Shown here: piece after piece, positions 40,974 to 50,349 of the stretch | Numbering within the stretch: the first letter of the stretch is position 1 | Layout: every line of letters starts with the position of its first letter | From: JAGTJU01 sp038257535 | GTDB lineage: Bacteria; Myxococcota_A; Polyangia; Fen-1088 | NCBI GenBank assembly: GCA_038257535.1 | Contig: JBBSJE010000007.1 | Location: 1-64,000 of the forward strand | Direction: 5' to 3' | Length of the DNA stretch: 64,000 nt | The notes under the pieces: generated by a model | The model's database searches: none | Told to the model about the DNA's origin: nothing | The model's input: the letters and a program-made list of their open reading frames with translations, nothing else | Made by a program: the position numbers and the translations under genes

Positions 40974-41765
40974 TTAGTCTGTGATTTTGGGAACGGTGGG
41001 AAAGAACACGTTCAGGTTCATCGCGAAAATGTAATTGTGGGTCAGGCTCAGATCTTTGTCGTCGGTGAAGCTGTCGGCGTTCACATCGCGCCCCGCGCGG
41101 TTGGTGCGCACAATCAAGTCTTTCACTTCAAAGTTTAGCGCCAGGAACTTGTTGATGTAGGCGTGCATGCCAAGCCCCACATTGGCGCCCAGTCTCATTC
41201 CCACATCGGGGCACGTGGCATTCATCATGGCGGTTTCGCAAGCGTCCTTGCCCGCGCCAAAATTGGCCGCGCCTACGCCACCCAAAGCGTACATGTCGTA
41301 GTGAGCGAACCATTTGCCAAACAGCGAGAACTTGCCCGTGATGGGCGAAAGTTCCGCCTGCAGGCCAAACACCTGGTTCATCTTGTTCATGCCATTGAGC
41401 GCGTCTTGGGCCATCGGGCCGCGATCGTCAGGGGCACGAGATTTCAGGCTGGTTTCCAGGTTTTCGGTAACGCCGGTTTTGTAGTCAGGAGTTAGGTTGT
41501 GTCCCAACGTGCCTGAAATCGCCAGCCAGTCGTTGAGGTGATAGGCCAAGCGCAGATTCACGAATACGGCGTTGTAGAAGTCGGCGGCCAGCGAACTTCC
41601 CAAGCCGGCACCCATCTCAAAACGTTGCGCCCGCAGCTCTTCGCGGTGGCGAATGGCTGGCGCATCCAAAAGTGGGCTTTTTCGGTCCGCCAATTCTTGC
41701 GCAACGGCAAGCGAAGGGGCGAGGGTGGCCGAGGTCAACGCGAAGGCAAGCAGTGATTTTTTCAT
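40974..41765 (-). CDS. Outer-membrane beta-barrel protein (myxobacterial type)
   Basis: 263 aa. Signal peptide MKKSLLAFALTSATLAPSLAVAQ, then alternating strands (FYNAVFVNLRLAYHLNDWLAIS, FSLFGKWFAHYDMYALGGVG, LALNFEVKDLIVRTNR) and a C-terminal aromatic strand NYIFAMNLNVFFP. It matches the outer-membrane beta-barrel family that occurs in tandem in myxobacteria. The neighbour at 41784 is a paralogue 18 nt upstream, so they form one operon. Function is unknown; envelope assembly or motility complexes are known contexts of the family. Confidence 0.83.
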   Translation of the reverse strand: MKKSLLAFALTSATLAPSLAVAQELADRKSPLLDAPAIRHREELRAQRFEMGAGLGSSLAADFYNAVFVNLRLAYHLNDWLAISGTLGHNLTPDYKTGVTENLETSLKSRAPDDRGPMAQDALNGMNKMNQVFGLQAELSPITGKFSLFGKWFAHYDMYALGGVGAANFGAGKDACETAMMNATCPDVGMRLGANVGLGMHAYINKFLALNFEVKDLIVRTNRAGRDVNADSFTDDKDLSLTHNYIFAMNLNVFFPTVPKITD

Positions 41766-41783
41766 GTGCTGAACTCCGCGATC

Positions 41784-42671
41784 TTATCGAGGGGTACGGT
41801 AGTTGAAGGACGGCGGCAGGTAAAACCCAACGCCCACATAAAGCATCATGTTGTGGACAAACTGGCTGTCAGCGTTGTTTTTCACCACATCAATCGCCTG
41901 CCCGCGTGTGCGGCTGGTGGGCTCGAACTTGTCGTTGAACACAAAGTCGCGGAAGCCCACGTTCAAGGTCATCCAATCCCACATATAAAGGCGCGCACCA
42001 GCGCCCAAGTTGGCCGAGATGGCGTTGGTTTTAAAAGTGTCATCGCCCGCGCGGCGGGGGATGATCTCGGTCTGGGTCATGCCGGCGCCGCCAGACACGT
42101 AGCCCTCCCAGTGAAAGATGTGTCTGTTGAACAGCGAGAACTTGCCGTAGACCGGCAGATAGGAAAAGTTCAAAGCCGCTGTCCAGAGGTACTGATTCAA
42201 GGTGGCGATGCGGTTGTATTGCAACCCAATCAAGCCTTCCCGATCCGTTCGCTCCTTGACGAAGTACATGCCCTGGAGGCCAACCGCGAACACTTCGCTG
42301 AGGAAGTAGTTCAGCTCGCCGCCGAAGGCCCAGTGTCGAATCAACGTGTCGTTGACCGAAACACCCGTCAATGGTTGCAACTCCAGCCGGCCCGCTTTCA
42401 AAAACGCACGCCGTTCAACAACGACAATGTCGGTTGCGGCTGCCGCGGCCTTCGCGTCCGCATCGGCTTTCGTGGTTGCCGCCGGCTTTGGCTTGGCCGT
42501 GGTGTCGGCGAATGGATCCTCACCGAGTGGTTCGTCCGTCGCAGATTCGGGGCTCGATAAATCGGGCTCAGCCAAATCTGGTTCAGCGGCAGGAGCGTTT
42601 TGGGCTTGTCCGGGGGATGCCCAGATCGAAAAGCCAATAAAGGTGAGAAGGCCGAGAGAAAGTCGCCTCAT
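41784..42671 (-). CDS. Outer-membrane beta-barrel protein (myxobacterial type), paralogue
   Basis: 295 aa. Signal peptide MRRLSLGLLTFIGFSIWASPGQAQ, then a Pro/Asp/Ala-rich segment (residues 25-75), then a barrel with the same strand pattern as 40974: GKFSLFNRHIFHWEGYVSGGAGM, GARLYMWDWMTLNVGFRDFVF and the last strand MLYVGVGFYLP. It differs from its paralogue by the acidic N-terminal linker. The first gene of the two-gene operon. Its promoter must lie in 42672-42998. Confidence 0.83.
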   Translation of the reverse strand: MRRLSLGLLTFIGFSIWASPGQAQNAPAAEPDLAEPDLSSPESATDEPLGEDPFADTTAKPKPAATTKADADAKAAAAATDIVVVERRAFLKAGRLELQPLTGVSVNDTLIRHWAFGGELNYFLSEVFAVGLQGMYFVKERTDREGLIGLQYNRIATLNQYLWTAALNFSYLPVYGKFSLFNRHIFHWEGYVSGGAGMTQTEIIPRRAGDDTFKTNAISANLGAGARLYMWDWMTLNVGFRDFVFNDKFEPTSRTRGQAIDVVKNNADSQFVHNMMLYVGVGFYLPPSFNYRTPR

Positions 42672-42892
42672 GTTGTCCCTGTGTGGGTCCTAAATGACTG
42701 GAGGTGCCGGAGGGCGCGAAACCTTATGGGTATCAGTAGGTTAAGGCGGGTTTAAGGGTGTCGCACTATATCACGCCCACCGAAACTCAAACAATTATTT
42801 GGGCGTCTATGGGAAGGGCGATTCACACAATGCCACAGGAACCCTTGCAGAGGGAAGCCCGGGCGTTGTTGTTAAGCGAGGGGCCTATCCAT
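42672..42892. other. Intergenic region upstream of the beta-barrel operon
   Basis: Together with the repeat at 42893-42963 this fills the 327-nt gap before ftsY. It should hold the promoter of the beta-barrel operon, but no convincing -35/-10 pair was picked out. A short frame from 42758 crosses the repeat, but it has no family match and most of its C-terminus is repeat-encoded, so it is not called. Confidence 0.4.
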
Positions 42893-42963
42893 CTGGGCAG
42901 CATCTTGGGCAGCATCTTGGGCAGCATCTTGGGCAGCATCTTGGGCAGCATCCCAAGCAGCAT
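42893..42963 (+). repeat. 12-bp tandem repeat (VNTR-like)
   Basis: The unit CTTGGGCAGCAT occurs four times perfectly (42904-42951), with a shortened copy before (42893-42903) and a degenerate copy after (42952-42963). The array lies 36 nt past the ftsY stop. The 12-nt period keeps all reading frames open, so it is compatible with coding but no real gene was identified. Confidence 0.85.
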
Positions 42964-42998
42964 CAAGCAAGACACCGAAGGATAGAATTGGCAATTGC

Positions 42999-44252
42999 TT
43001 AGGCCGATGGGCGCGCACTGGTTGCCACGTCAGCTTCGTCTTTTTCGTAAAGCGCGTCCACGAACTCTTGTACATCAAAGGTCCTTAGGTCTTCCACGCG
43101 CTCGCCCACGCCAATGTAGCGAACCGGGATTTTCAGCTGGTCGGTGATGCCCAAAATAACACCACCTTTGGCCGTGCCATCAAGCTTCGTCAGCACAATG
43201 CCAGAAACCTTCATGGCTTGGGTGAAGATTTGTGCCTGGGCGATGGCGTTTTGCCCGCTTGTCGAATCCAAAACCAACCATGTTTCGTGAGGCGCGCCGG
43301 GCATGGCCTTGCTCAGCACACGCCCCAGCTTTTCAAGTTCCGCCATCAGATCGGTCTTTGTGTGCAAGCGTCCGGCGGTGTCGGCAATCACCACATCTAG
43401 GCCTTCCGTTTGCGCGCGTTTGACCGCCTCGAACAGCACAGACGATGGATCCGCACCTTCTTTGCCTTTGACCACCGGACAACCTGTGCGGGTGCCCCAC
43501 ACCTCCAGTTGGGCAACGGCGGCGGCGCGGAAGGTGTCACCAGCGGCCAGCAGAACTTTTTTGCCCTCGGCCGAAAGCTTGGCCGCCAGCTTGCCAATGG
43601 TTGTGGTTTTGCCGGTGCCGTTCACACCGATGATCAGCAACACAAAAGGTCGCGCGCGGCCGGTGTCAAACGGGGGCGCTTCCACATTCAAGATCTCGGA
43701 GGTCCGTGCCTTGAGCCGCCGCCACATGGCCTCGTCGTTGGTGAGCTCGTTTCGCGACAAGGAAGAACGCAGATCTTCCAGCAGGTTGTTGGCGGTCTTT
43801 ACACCAATGTCGGCGGTCAGCAGCACCCGCTCGAGTTCCTCTAAAACCTGGGGATCCAGCTGCTTTTTGCCGGCCAGAACCTGTCCCAGCTTCGCCACCC
43901 ACCCCGAGCGCGTGCGGGCCAAGCCCTGTTTCAGCGCGCCGGTGTCGGGCGGCGGCGTCTTGGCTTTCTCCTTGGGGGTGGGAAACGGCACCACCTGAGC
44001 AGATTTGTCCTGCTTCGTATCATTTACGGCGGGCTCAGATTCGTCGGGCTGCGGCCCGGTCTCATCCTCATCTGCCGCCCAGTCTCGGAGTTTGTCGGTG
44101 CGCTTGCTAACCGATTTGGGTTCGGAGTCTTCAATCTGGCGGCGTCGCGACGCGCGGGCGCGCTTGGCAACAAAAAACGCCGCCGCCCCCGATCCCAGCA
44201 GACCACCCAGGACAACAAGAAGCGAAATCAGATCATTGGGCTGCGGATCCAT
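42999..44252 (-). CDS. ftsY: Signal recognition particle receptor
   Basis: 417 aa. One N-terminal membrane helix (residues about 8-29), an acidic linker, an N domain and a G domain with GVNGTGKTT (209-217), DTAGR, and TKLDGTAKGG. It docks SRP-bound ribosomes at the membrane for cotranslational insertion. The membrane-anchored form is usual in delta-proteobacterial relatives. The start ATG at 44252 is followed at once by the membrane helix; an ATG four codons upstream is possible. Divergent from smc. Confidence 0.95.
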   Translation of the reverse strand: MDPQPNDLISLLVVLGGLLGSGAAAFFVAKRARASRRRQIEDSEPKSVSKRTDKLRDWAADEDETGPQPDESEPAVNDTKQDKSAQVVPFPTPKEKAKTPPPDTGALKQGLARTRSGWVAKLGQVLAGKKQLDPQVLEELERVLLTADIGVKTANNLLEDLRSSLSRNELTNDEAMWRRLKARTSEILNVEAPPFDTGRARPFVLLIIGVNGTGKTTTIGKLAAKLSAEGKKVLLAAGDTFRAAAVAQLEVWGTRTGCPVVKGKEGADPSSVLFEAVKRAQTEGLDVVIADTAGRLHTKTDLMAELEKLGRVLSKAMPGAPHETWLVLDSTSGQNAIAQAQIFTQAMKVSGIVLTKLDGTAKGGVILGITDQLKIPVRYIGVGERVEDLRTFDVQEFVDALYEKDEADVATSARPSA

Positions 44253-44370
44253 AGCGGCCCGCAAGTTAGCAAAGCTTCAGGTCAAGCGGCAATTGCACCG
44301 GGAGTTCTTTCAACTTTCCCCCAACTTTGCTTGGCGCCCTTTACAGCGCGGGTCGCTTGATGGTACCTAA

Positions 44371-44405
44371 GGTCATGCCGTGACCGGTATGGTCACATAT
44401 GGTCA
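44371..44405. promoter_or_regulatory. Phased GGTCA half-site array between ftsY and smc
   Basis: Four half-sites are spaced exactly 10 bp apart: GGTCA at 44371, TGACC (inverted) at 44381, GGTCA at 44391, GGTCA at 44401. The first two make a perfect inverted repeat with 5-bp arms around a 5-bp spacer, and the last two are a direct repeat TATGGTCAC. All lie on one helix face. No regulator is assigned. Confidence 0.55.
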
Positions 44406-44459
44406 CGCATTTTCTGGCATTCTTCAACCAAACGACAGCGACAGCCAATCGAGACCCCG

Positions 44460-47400
44460 ATGAAGATCAAAAAACTCGAGATCACGGGCTTCAAGTCCTT
44501 CGTTGACCGAACCATCGTCACGTTTCCCGATCCGATCACCGCGATTGTGGGGCCCAACGGCTGTGGCAAGTCAAACATTGTTGATGCCATTCGTTGGTGC
44601 ATGGGCGAGCAATCAGCCAAGCACCTACGTGGCCGCGCGATGGAGGACGTCATCTTTGCGGGCTCGGAATCCCGCGGTCCTTCCGGCTTCGCCGAAGTGT
44701 CTTTGACCTTTGACGCCCGCGCCATTGCCGGCGAGGCGGCGCCAGGCGGCGTTCCGTGGGGCGCCACCGGGCCTGAAGAAATCATGATCACCCGCCGGCT
44801 GCACCGTGACGGCGCCAGCGAATACTTGCTGGGGGGCGTGCCCTGCCGGCTTCGCGACATCGTTGACTTCTTTTTGGGCACAGGCGTTGGCACCAAGGCC
44901 TACTCGATCATCGAGCAAGGCCGCGTGGGGTTTATTGTTTCGTCGAAGCCTGAAGATCGACGCACGTTGATCGACGAAGCGGCCGGCATCACCAAGTACA
45001 AGGCCAAGAAAAAGCAGGCCGAGCGGCGCATGGATTCCACGCGCCAGCATCTGCTGCGTGTGTCTGACATTATTGGCGAGCTAGATTCGCGCCTGCGTTC
45101 GCTGCGCCTTCAGGCCCAAAAAGCCGAGCGGTACAAAAAGTACAAGGCTGAGCTGCGCGACCTTGAGCTTTGGGAGGCCTCGCATCGTTTCTTGGGGCTG
45201 TGGGCCGAAGACAAAACCTTGTCGGCCCACCGCGAAGAGATCTCGGCCGAGCACGAGGACAAGTCCCGCACCCTGACGGCTGAGGAAGCCGAAGTGGGCG
45301 CCGAGCGTTTGCTTTTGTCTGGCGAAGCGGCCGATCTGTCCGCCTCCAAAGATGCGTTGTTTGAGATCTCCAACAAGGCCCAGCTAGGCCTTCAGAGGGC
45401 TCAACACTATCAAGACGAGGCCCGCCGGCTTAGCGAGCAGGCCGAGAGCGCAGGGCGCGAGGTTGAGGATCTGCACGTTCGCATCGCCGAAAGCACGCAA
45501 AACATCGCCGAACTCGAGGTTCAGCTGGAAACCTTGGCGGAGGACGCGGAGCGCGCCCAGTCGCTTTACCTTGAGCAGGAATCGCTTTACGAGGGCTTGC
45601 GAACGCAGCTTTCGCAAGCGCGGCAGCTCTTGGAAGAAGCCACCCGCACCGCCGCCACGGCGCGCACGCGCATCGCGCGCGCCGAATCTGAGGTCGATGC
45701 CGCACAAGCGCGCCGACAGGATTTTGCTCGCCGCATCGAAGCCGTGGCTGCGGAAGACGAAGACACCCGCGGTCAGGCCGAAGCGGTTGAGATCGAGGCC
45801 CTGACTCTGGAAGAGCGCCAGCAAGTGATTGGTGAAAGCCAAGCCACGCTGGCCACCACCAAGCAAACGGCCGAACAGGAGCAAAGCAAGCTCAAAGAAG
45901 ACATTTCGCGCTCGGAGATGCAGCTCGAGACCCTGCGTGAAGAGGCGCATCGGCGTCGTTCGCGCTTGGAATCGTTGCGCGAAATTGCGGCCCGCTACGA
46001 AAGCTTTCAGCGGGGCGTGCGCGCGATCATGCAAAGGTGCGCCGAGCCGGGCCAGGACACGGTGGGCGATGCCAAACCTTGGACCTTGGGTGGCTCCGTT
46101 CGCGGCCTTGTGGCCGACATTGTGCAGCCACCGCGCGACCTGGAAACCGCCGTGGAAGCGGTTTTGGGCGATCGCCTGGGCAACATCGTGGTGGAATCCC
46201 ACGAGGTGGGCGTGGAAGCCATTTCGTACCTGAAGCAACAAAGCGAAGGTCGATCCAGCTTCATCCCCATGACCTTGCGGGGCCCCGCCGGCTCGGAAGT
46301 GGTTTACGACGCGTTGGGTGGGGTTTCTTCGAGCCCCTCGGCGTCAACCACGGTATGGCCAACGGGAGAGGGCATCAAAGGCCCCTTGCTGGAACTCGTG
46401 GGTTACGACCGTCAATACGACAAAGTCGCCTCCTACCTGTTGGGCGACGTGGTGGTTGTTGACAACCTTGACCGCGCGCTGTCGCTTTGGCGCGAACAGA
46501 AAACCCAAAGCACTCTGGTGACGCTTGAGGGTGAGGTGATAGATGCCCAGGGCGTGGTGACGGGCGGCGCCCGCGAGGCGGCCACCAGCGGCATCCTGAG
46601 CCAGAAGCGCGAAATCCGTGAACTGGAAGAGTTGGTTGCCAACATCGACCGCGATTTTGAAGCCGGCATGCAGCGGCACGTGGATCTGAAACAACAGCTA
46701 GCCGCGGTTGTTGAACGCTTGGGCGTGCTGCTGGCCGAAGAGCGTGAGCTTCAACTTGAGCGCTTGGGTGTAGGCAAAGACCTCGACAGGATTCGGCGCG
46801 AGCGCGATCAATTCAACGCCCGTCGCCGCAATTTAGCCGCCAGCGTGGCGGATCTGCAGAAAGCCGACGAACAGGCGGCCCAGCGCGCCGAAGAGCTTGT
46901 GCTGGTGCTTGAAGAAGAGCGCATGCGCGCCGAGCAAGCCGATGTTGATGCCGAAGCACGTCGCGCGGAGGCGCTGCTGTTGGGCGAGCAGCTCGACAGT
47001 ATGGTGGAGTCGCTGAGTGATCTAAAGGTGTCGGCATCGCAGTCCATGGAAAAGCGGGCCAATGCCACCGCCACCTTGGAACGCCTGCGCCGCGAAACCA
47101 TGGAAAACGAACTGCGGGTGGCGCGTCTAACCTCCAGTGGCACAGAACAAGCCGAACGCGCCACGGCGCTAAGCGAAGATGCCGTTTCCTTGCGCGAAGA
47201 AGCCTCATTGCAAATGGCCGAAGCCGAGGCAAGGGCGCGTGAACACGCCGAACGGCAAGGGGCTTTGGAAGAACGCAGCGCCATTTTGGCCGAGCGTGAA
47301 GCGCAATCGAGGGCCGTTCGCCACCGCGTCACCCAGCTGACCGACATGCTGAGTTCGGTGTCGTTGCGGCAACAAGAAGCGCGGCTCAAGCGCGCGTCGC

Positions 47401-48209
47401 TTGAAGAACAAATTCAAGGGCGCTACCGCGATGTGCTTTTGCTCGACATTGTGTACGACCACCACTTGCGCCCGGCGGTGAGCGACGAGGAAGTTGATCG
47501 CATGGATCAGCTGCGTGGCCTCATCGAACGCATGGGCGAGATCAACCTAACGGCGATCGAAGAGTCAGAAACGCTGCAAAAGCGCTTCGACTTCCTTACG
47601 GGCCAGCGGGACGATCTGGAATCGGCGCTGTCGCAGCTGGATTCGGCCATCGATAAGATCAACAAGACCTCACGCTTGCGGTTCCAAGAGGTGTTCGAGG
47701 CCGTCAACGACAAGTTCCAGGAGGTGTTCCCGCACTTGTTCGGTGGTGGCAAAGCGAAACTGTCGCTCACCAATCCCGAGGACATGCTGGAAACCGGTGT
47801 TGACATCATTGCCAACCCACCCGGCAAGAAGATTAGCCAAAACATCGAACTGCTTTCCGGTGGCGAAAAGGCGCTCACGGCGGTTTCGTTGTTGTTTGCC
47901 ATCTTCTTGGTCAAGCCGTCGCCGTTCTGCATCTTGGACGAAGTGGACGCGCCTTTGGACGAGGCCAATGTGGGCAGGTTCTCGGAGGGCATTCGGGAAA
48001 TGACCGATCGGTCCCAATTCATCGTGATCACCCACAACAAGCGCACCATGGAAATTGCGGATCGCTTGTGTGGCGTCACAATGGAAGAGCCGGGCGTGTC
48101 CAAGCTAGTGGCGGTCAATCTGCGGGGGTCGCAGACCGGCAAAGCCCGCATCGCCACCGAAACCCGGGCCCCGGAAGCCCAAGAAGCGGCTGCGCAAACC
48201 TCTGCTTGA
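44460..48209 (+). CDS. smc: Chromosome segregation protein SMC
   Basis: 1249 aa, a normal bacterial SMC length. Walker A GPNGCGKS (residues 31-38), long coiled-coil arms, hinge around residues 510-680, C-terminal signature LLSGGEKALTAVSLLFAI (about 1132) and Walker B FCILDEVDAPLDEANV. With ScpA/ScpB (not in this window) it compacts and segregates the chromosome. A phased GGTCA array precedes it; no Shine-Dalgarno is strong. Confidence 0.97.
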   Translation: MKIKKLEITGFKSFVDRTIVTFPDPITAIVGPNGCGKSNIVDAIRWCMGEQSAKHLRGRAMEDVIFAGSESRGPSGFAEVSLTFDARAIAGEAAPGGVPWGATGPEEIMITRRLHRDGASEYLLGGVPCRLRDIVDFFLGTGVGTKAYSIIEQGRVGFIVSSKPEDRRTLIDEAAGITKYKAKKKQAERRMDSTRQHLLRVSDIIGELDSRLRSLRLQAQKAERYKKYKAELRDLELWEASHRFLGLWAEDKTLSAHREEISAEHEDKSRTLTAEEAEVGAERLLLSGEAADLSASKDALFEISNKAQLGLQRAQHYQDEARRLSEQAESAGREVEDLHVRIAESTQNIAELEVQLETLAEDAERAQSLYLEQESLYEGLRTQLSQARQLLEEATRTAATARTRIARAESEVDAAQARRQDFARRIEAVAAEDEDTRGQAEAVEIEALTLEERQQVIGESQATLATTKQTAEQEQSKLKEDISRSEMQLETLREEAHRRRSRLESLREIAARYESFQRGVRAIMQRCAEPGQDTVGDAKPWTLGGSVRGLVADIVQPPRDLETAVEAVLGDRLGNIVVESHEVGVEAISYLKQQSEGRSSFIPMTLRGPAGSEVVYDALGGVSSSPSASTTVWPTGEGIKGPLLELVGYDRQYDKVASYLLGDVVVVDNLDRALSLWREQKTQSTLVTLEGEVIDAQGVVTGGAREAATSGILSQKREIRELEELVANIDRDFEAGMQRHVDLKQQLAAVVERLGVLLAEERELQLERLGVGKDLDRIRRERDQFNARRRNLAASVADLQKADEQAAQRAEELVLVLEEERMRAEQADVDAEARRAEALLLGEQLDSMVESLSDLKVSASQSMEKRANATATLERLRRETMENELRVARLTSSGTEQAERATALSEDAVSLREEASLQMAEAEARAREHAERQGALEERSAILAEREAQSRAVRHRVTQLTDMLSSVSLRQQEARLKRASLEEQIQGRYRDVLLLDIVYDHHLRPAVSDEEVDRMDQLRGLIERMGEINLTAIEESETLQKRFDFLTGQRDDLESALSQLDSAIDKINKTSRLRFQEVFEAVNDKFQEVFPHLFGGGKAKLSLTNPEDMLETGVDIIANPPGKKISQNIELLSGGEKALTAVSLLFAIFLVKPSPFCILDEVDAPLDEANVGRFSEGIREMTDRSQFIVITHNKRTMEIADRLCGVTMEEPGVSKLVAVNLRGSQTGKARIATETRAPEAQEAAAQTSA

Positions 48210-48274
48210 GCCGGATTGCACACGGGCACTTGCGCGGAACGCCTGTGATTGCCTAGACTGAAGCCCAAACATCC

Positions 48275-48580
48275 ATGGCCACCCATATCACCGAAGAATG
48301 CATTAACTGCGGCGCCTGCGAGCCAGAGTGCCCAAACGAAGCCATTAGCGAGGGCGATGACATCTACGTCATCGATCCCAACCTATGCACCGAATGCGTG
48401 GGCTTTCACGACCACGAAGCCTGCCAGGCCGTGTGCCCCGTGGAATGCTGCCTTCCCGATCCGAATCGTCCTGAAGGCGAGGGCGATCTGCTTGAACGCG
48501 CCCAGCGCCTTCATCCCGACCAGACGTTTCCTCGGCTTGACGTGCTGCCGGCCTCGCTGTCGCGTTTTCGCAAGGCTTAA
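48275..48580 (+). CDS. 2[4Fe-4S] ferredoxin, YfhL type
   Basis: 101 aa. The first cluster motif is CINCGACEPECPNEAI and the second CTECVGFHDHEACQAVCP, the latter with the six-residue insertion typical of the YfhL/Fdx group. It carries electrons at low potential; the partner is unknown. It lies 65 nt after smc with its own -10-like TAGACT (48254-48259) 15 nt upstream. A 30-residue C-terminal extension after the second cluster is unassigned. Confidence 0.9.
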   Translation: MATHITEECINCGACEPECPNEAISEGDDIYVIDPNLCTECVGFHDHEACQAVCPVECCLPDPNRPEGEGDLLERAQRLHPDQTFPRLDVLPASLSRFRKA

Positions 48581-48621
48581 GCCAGTCCCCAGGCCGCTGT
48601 CGCTCACAGCAGGCGTGCCAT

Positions 48622-48661
48622 GCCGCCGCGCCCGATCTCCCGGGCTTCGGCGGCTTTGTTA
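48622..48661. terminator. Bidirectional terminator between ferredoxin and PPIase genes
   Basis: GCCGCC...GCCCG pairs with CGGGC...GGCGGC (48622-48654) with a small internal bulge. A T-rich run (48655-48661) follows on the plus strand. It lies between convergent genes. Confidence 0.55.
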
Positions 48662-49573
48662 TTTGAAGGGCACCTCGGCGGTCGCCACCATTTGCACCCC
48701 CGCTTTACGCGCAAGCGCGTTCGTGAGCTCTAAGAACCGGCGTTGGCGCCAAGACTCATGGATCGCCTGGCGAAGCGTGGCCTTGGCCTCATCGAAGCCG
48801 ACATTCGTTGCGGCCCGCTCACCCAGGTACAGCGCCACGTGTACCCCAAAGGGATCTTCCACGATGGGCGAGACCTCTTTTGGGTTTTGTAAGGCGTGGA
48901 TGGCGCGGTTCAAGGGCTCCGAGTAGGCCTCGCCTTCGGGCACCCAGGTTACTCCGAACGAAATCTGACGGTCCTTCCACAGCGGCTCTTGCGACAAGCT
49001 TTGCCACGCCTCGTAAGTTCGGTTCTCGGGCCGGCTCAGCCAGGGCTTAAGCTCGTTCATCCAACCGCGCACCTGCGCTCGGCGCTGCACGTCTGCCTTT
49101 GCGGGCAGCTGAAATTCCAGCAGGGCGGTTCGCAGCAGGCGTGGGTGAACAAAACCGTTGCGGGTTCGCTCGTAAGCTTGTTGCAGAACTTGCTCGGGAA
49201 TGGCATCGGGTCCCAGTTGCGGCTCGATGTGCTTCACGACCCACGCCTGCGCCAAGATTTGCCGGAACCCCTCGTGGGCTTCTTTGCCCTGGCCCCACGG
49301 CTGCGAAGCCGCCCGGCCGGCCAGAGCCTCGATCGCCACCAGAGACTCAAGCGCTTGCTGTGCCGGCACGCCTTCAACTTCGGCCTGTCGCTTGACGTCA
49401 GATTGGTAAATGGGCATGCCGTTGACTTTGGCGACGATCTCGTCGCTGGCGCCGCGGGGGCCATACGTTGTTGGCAGCTGTTGCAGACGGGGGGCGTTGG
49501 CGGGCGTGTTGCCGCGGCAGCCTCCGAGGTAGAGGCCGCACAGGCAGAACATAAGCCGGGGTAGGGTGCCCAC
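48659..49573 (-). CDS. Parvulin/SurA-like peptidyl-prolyl isomerase lipoprotein
   Basis: 304 aa from a GTG at 49573, chosen because it supplies a proper lipoprotein signal (MGTLPRLMFCLCGLYLGGC, lipobox LGGC). It also follows the -10-like TACAAT (49580-49585) by 6 nt. Residues about 40-130 are a SurA-N-like helical chaperone region (IVAKVNGMPIYQSDVKRQ). About 190-280 is a parvulin-like domain (FGVTWVPEGEAYSEPLNRAIHALQNPKEVSPIVEDPFGVHVALYLGE shortened here: FGVTWVPEGEAYSEPLN and PIVEDPFGVHVALYLGE). It is expected to help fold outer-membrane or secreted proteins. Confidence 0.8.
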   Translation of the reverse strand: MGTLPRLMFCLCGLYLGGCRGNTPANAPRLQQLPTTYGPRGASDEIVAKVNGMPIYQSDVKRQAEVEGVPAQQALESLVAIEALAGRAASQPWGQGKEAHEGFRQILAQAWVVKHIEPQLGPDAIPEQVLQQAYERTRNGFVHPRLLRTALLEFQLPAKADVQRRAQVRGWMNELKPWLSRPENRTYEAWQSLSQEPLWKDRQISFGVTWVPEGEAYSEPLNRAIHALQNPKEVSPIVEDPFGVHVALYLGERAATNVGFDEAKATLRQAIHESWRQRRFLELTNALARKAGVQMVATAEVPFK

Positions 49574-49618
49574 GCGCAGATTGTATACCGGGGCGCGGGC
49601 AAGGCTCGAAAAGCGTGC

Positions 49619-49633
49619 TACTTTGCCTCGCCG
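49619..49633 (+). promoter_or_regulatory. cmk -10 element, leaderless arrangement
   Basis: TGCTACTTT ends at 49624 and the cmk ATG is at 49634, leaving 9 nt. It is an extended -10 (TG-n-TAnnnT) with no Shine-Dalgarno between it and the start, so the message should begin at or within a few bases of the ATG. Confidence 0.55.
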
Positions 49634-50317
49634 ATGAGTCCCGCACAGAGCTCCTTCGTGGTCACCATTGATGGTCCTGCTGGGGCGGGCAAATCCACCA
49701 CCGCGCGCCTGCTGGCCCAAACGTTGAATTACGTTTTCCTGGATACAGGGGCCATCTACCGAACCGTGGCGCTGCTGGCCCGCCAACGCGGCCTTTCGTG
49801 GGATGACGCTGAGGCCCTAGGACAACTGGCGGCGGGTTTGGACTTGCGCTTTGCGCCCACAGCCGACGGGGTGCATGTGCTGGCCAGCGGAGAAGACGTT
49901 ACGGCCGCCATTCGTTTGCCCGAGATTTCTCAAGGGGCTTCCAGGGTTTCGGCGCACGGCCCGGTTCGCCAAGGGCTGTTGGAGCTGCAGCGGCGCATTG
50001 GCGATGCCGGGCAGGTGGTGGCGGAAGGGCGCGACACGGGAACGGTGATTTTTCCTGAGGCGCAGGCAAAGTTCTACCTTACGGCGGACGCCCAAGTGCG
50101 CGCCGAGCGCCGCGCCGCCGAACTGGCCGCCAAAGGCACGCCCGCCACAGTTGCGGAAACTTTGGCCGAAATTCTTGAGCGCGACGCACGGGACAGCCAA
50201 CGCGCCGTGGCGCCCCTGCGCAAAGCGGAAGATGCTGTGGAAATCGACACCGGTCACCAGGGGCCCGACCAAGTGGTGGCCGAAATGGTCGCGCTCGTAC
50301 GTCGCCGTGGCGGCTGA
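49634..50317 (+). CDS. cmk: Cytidylate kinase
   Basis: 227 aa. P-loop VVTIDGPAGAGKSTTARLLA, then NYVFLDTGAIYRTVAL and GRDTGTVIFPEAQAKFYLTA, the CMP-kinase signature. It phosphorylates CMP and dCMP. cmk and rpsA are neighbours in many proteobacteria, as here; they are separated by 223 nt holding a strong rpsA promoter. Confidence 0.96.
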   Translation: MSPAQSSFVVTIDGPAGAGKSTTARLLAQTLNYVFLDTGAIYRTVALLARQRGLSWDDAEALGQLAAGLDLRFAPTADGVHVLASGEDVTAAIRLPEISQGASRVSAHGPVRQGLLELQRRIGDAGQVVAEGRDTGTVIFPEAQAKFYLTADAQVRAERRAAELAAKGTPATVAETLAEILERDARDSQRAVAPLRKAEDAVEIDTGHQGPDQVVAEMVALVRRRGG

Positions 50318-50349
50318 TCGACCTGAACCCGGTAACAATAATGCAATGC

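Noticed and set aside
42893..42963. CRISPR-like array
   Set aside because: 12-bp units are directly adjacent with no spacers.
42758..42985. 75-codon frame across the 12-bp repeat
   Set aside because: No ribosome site, no family, and the C-terminal third is repeat-encoded.
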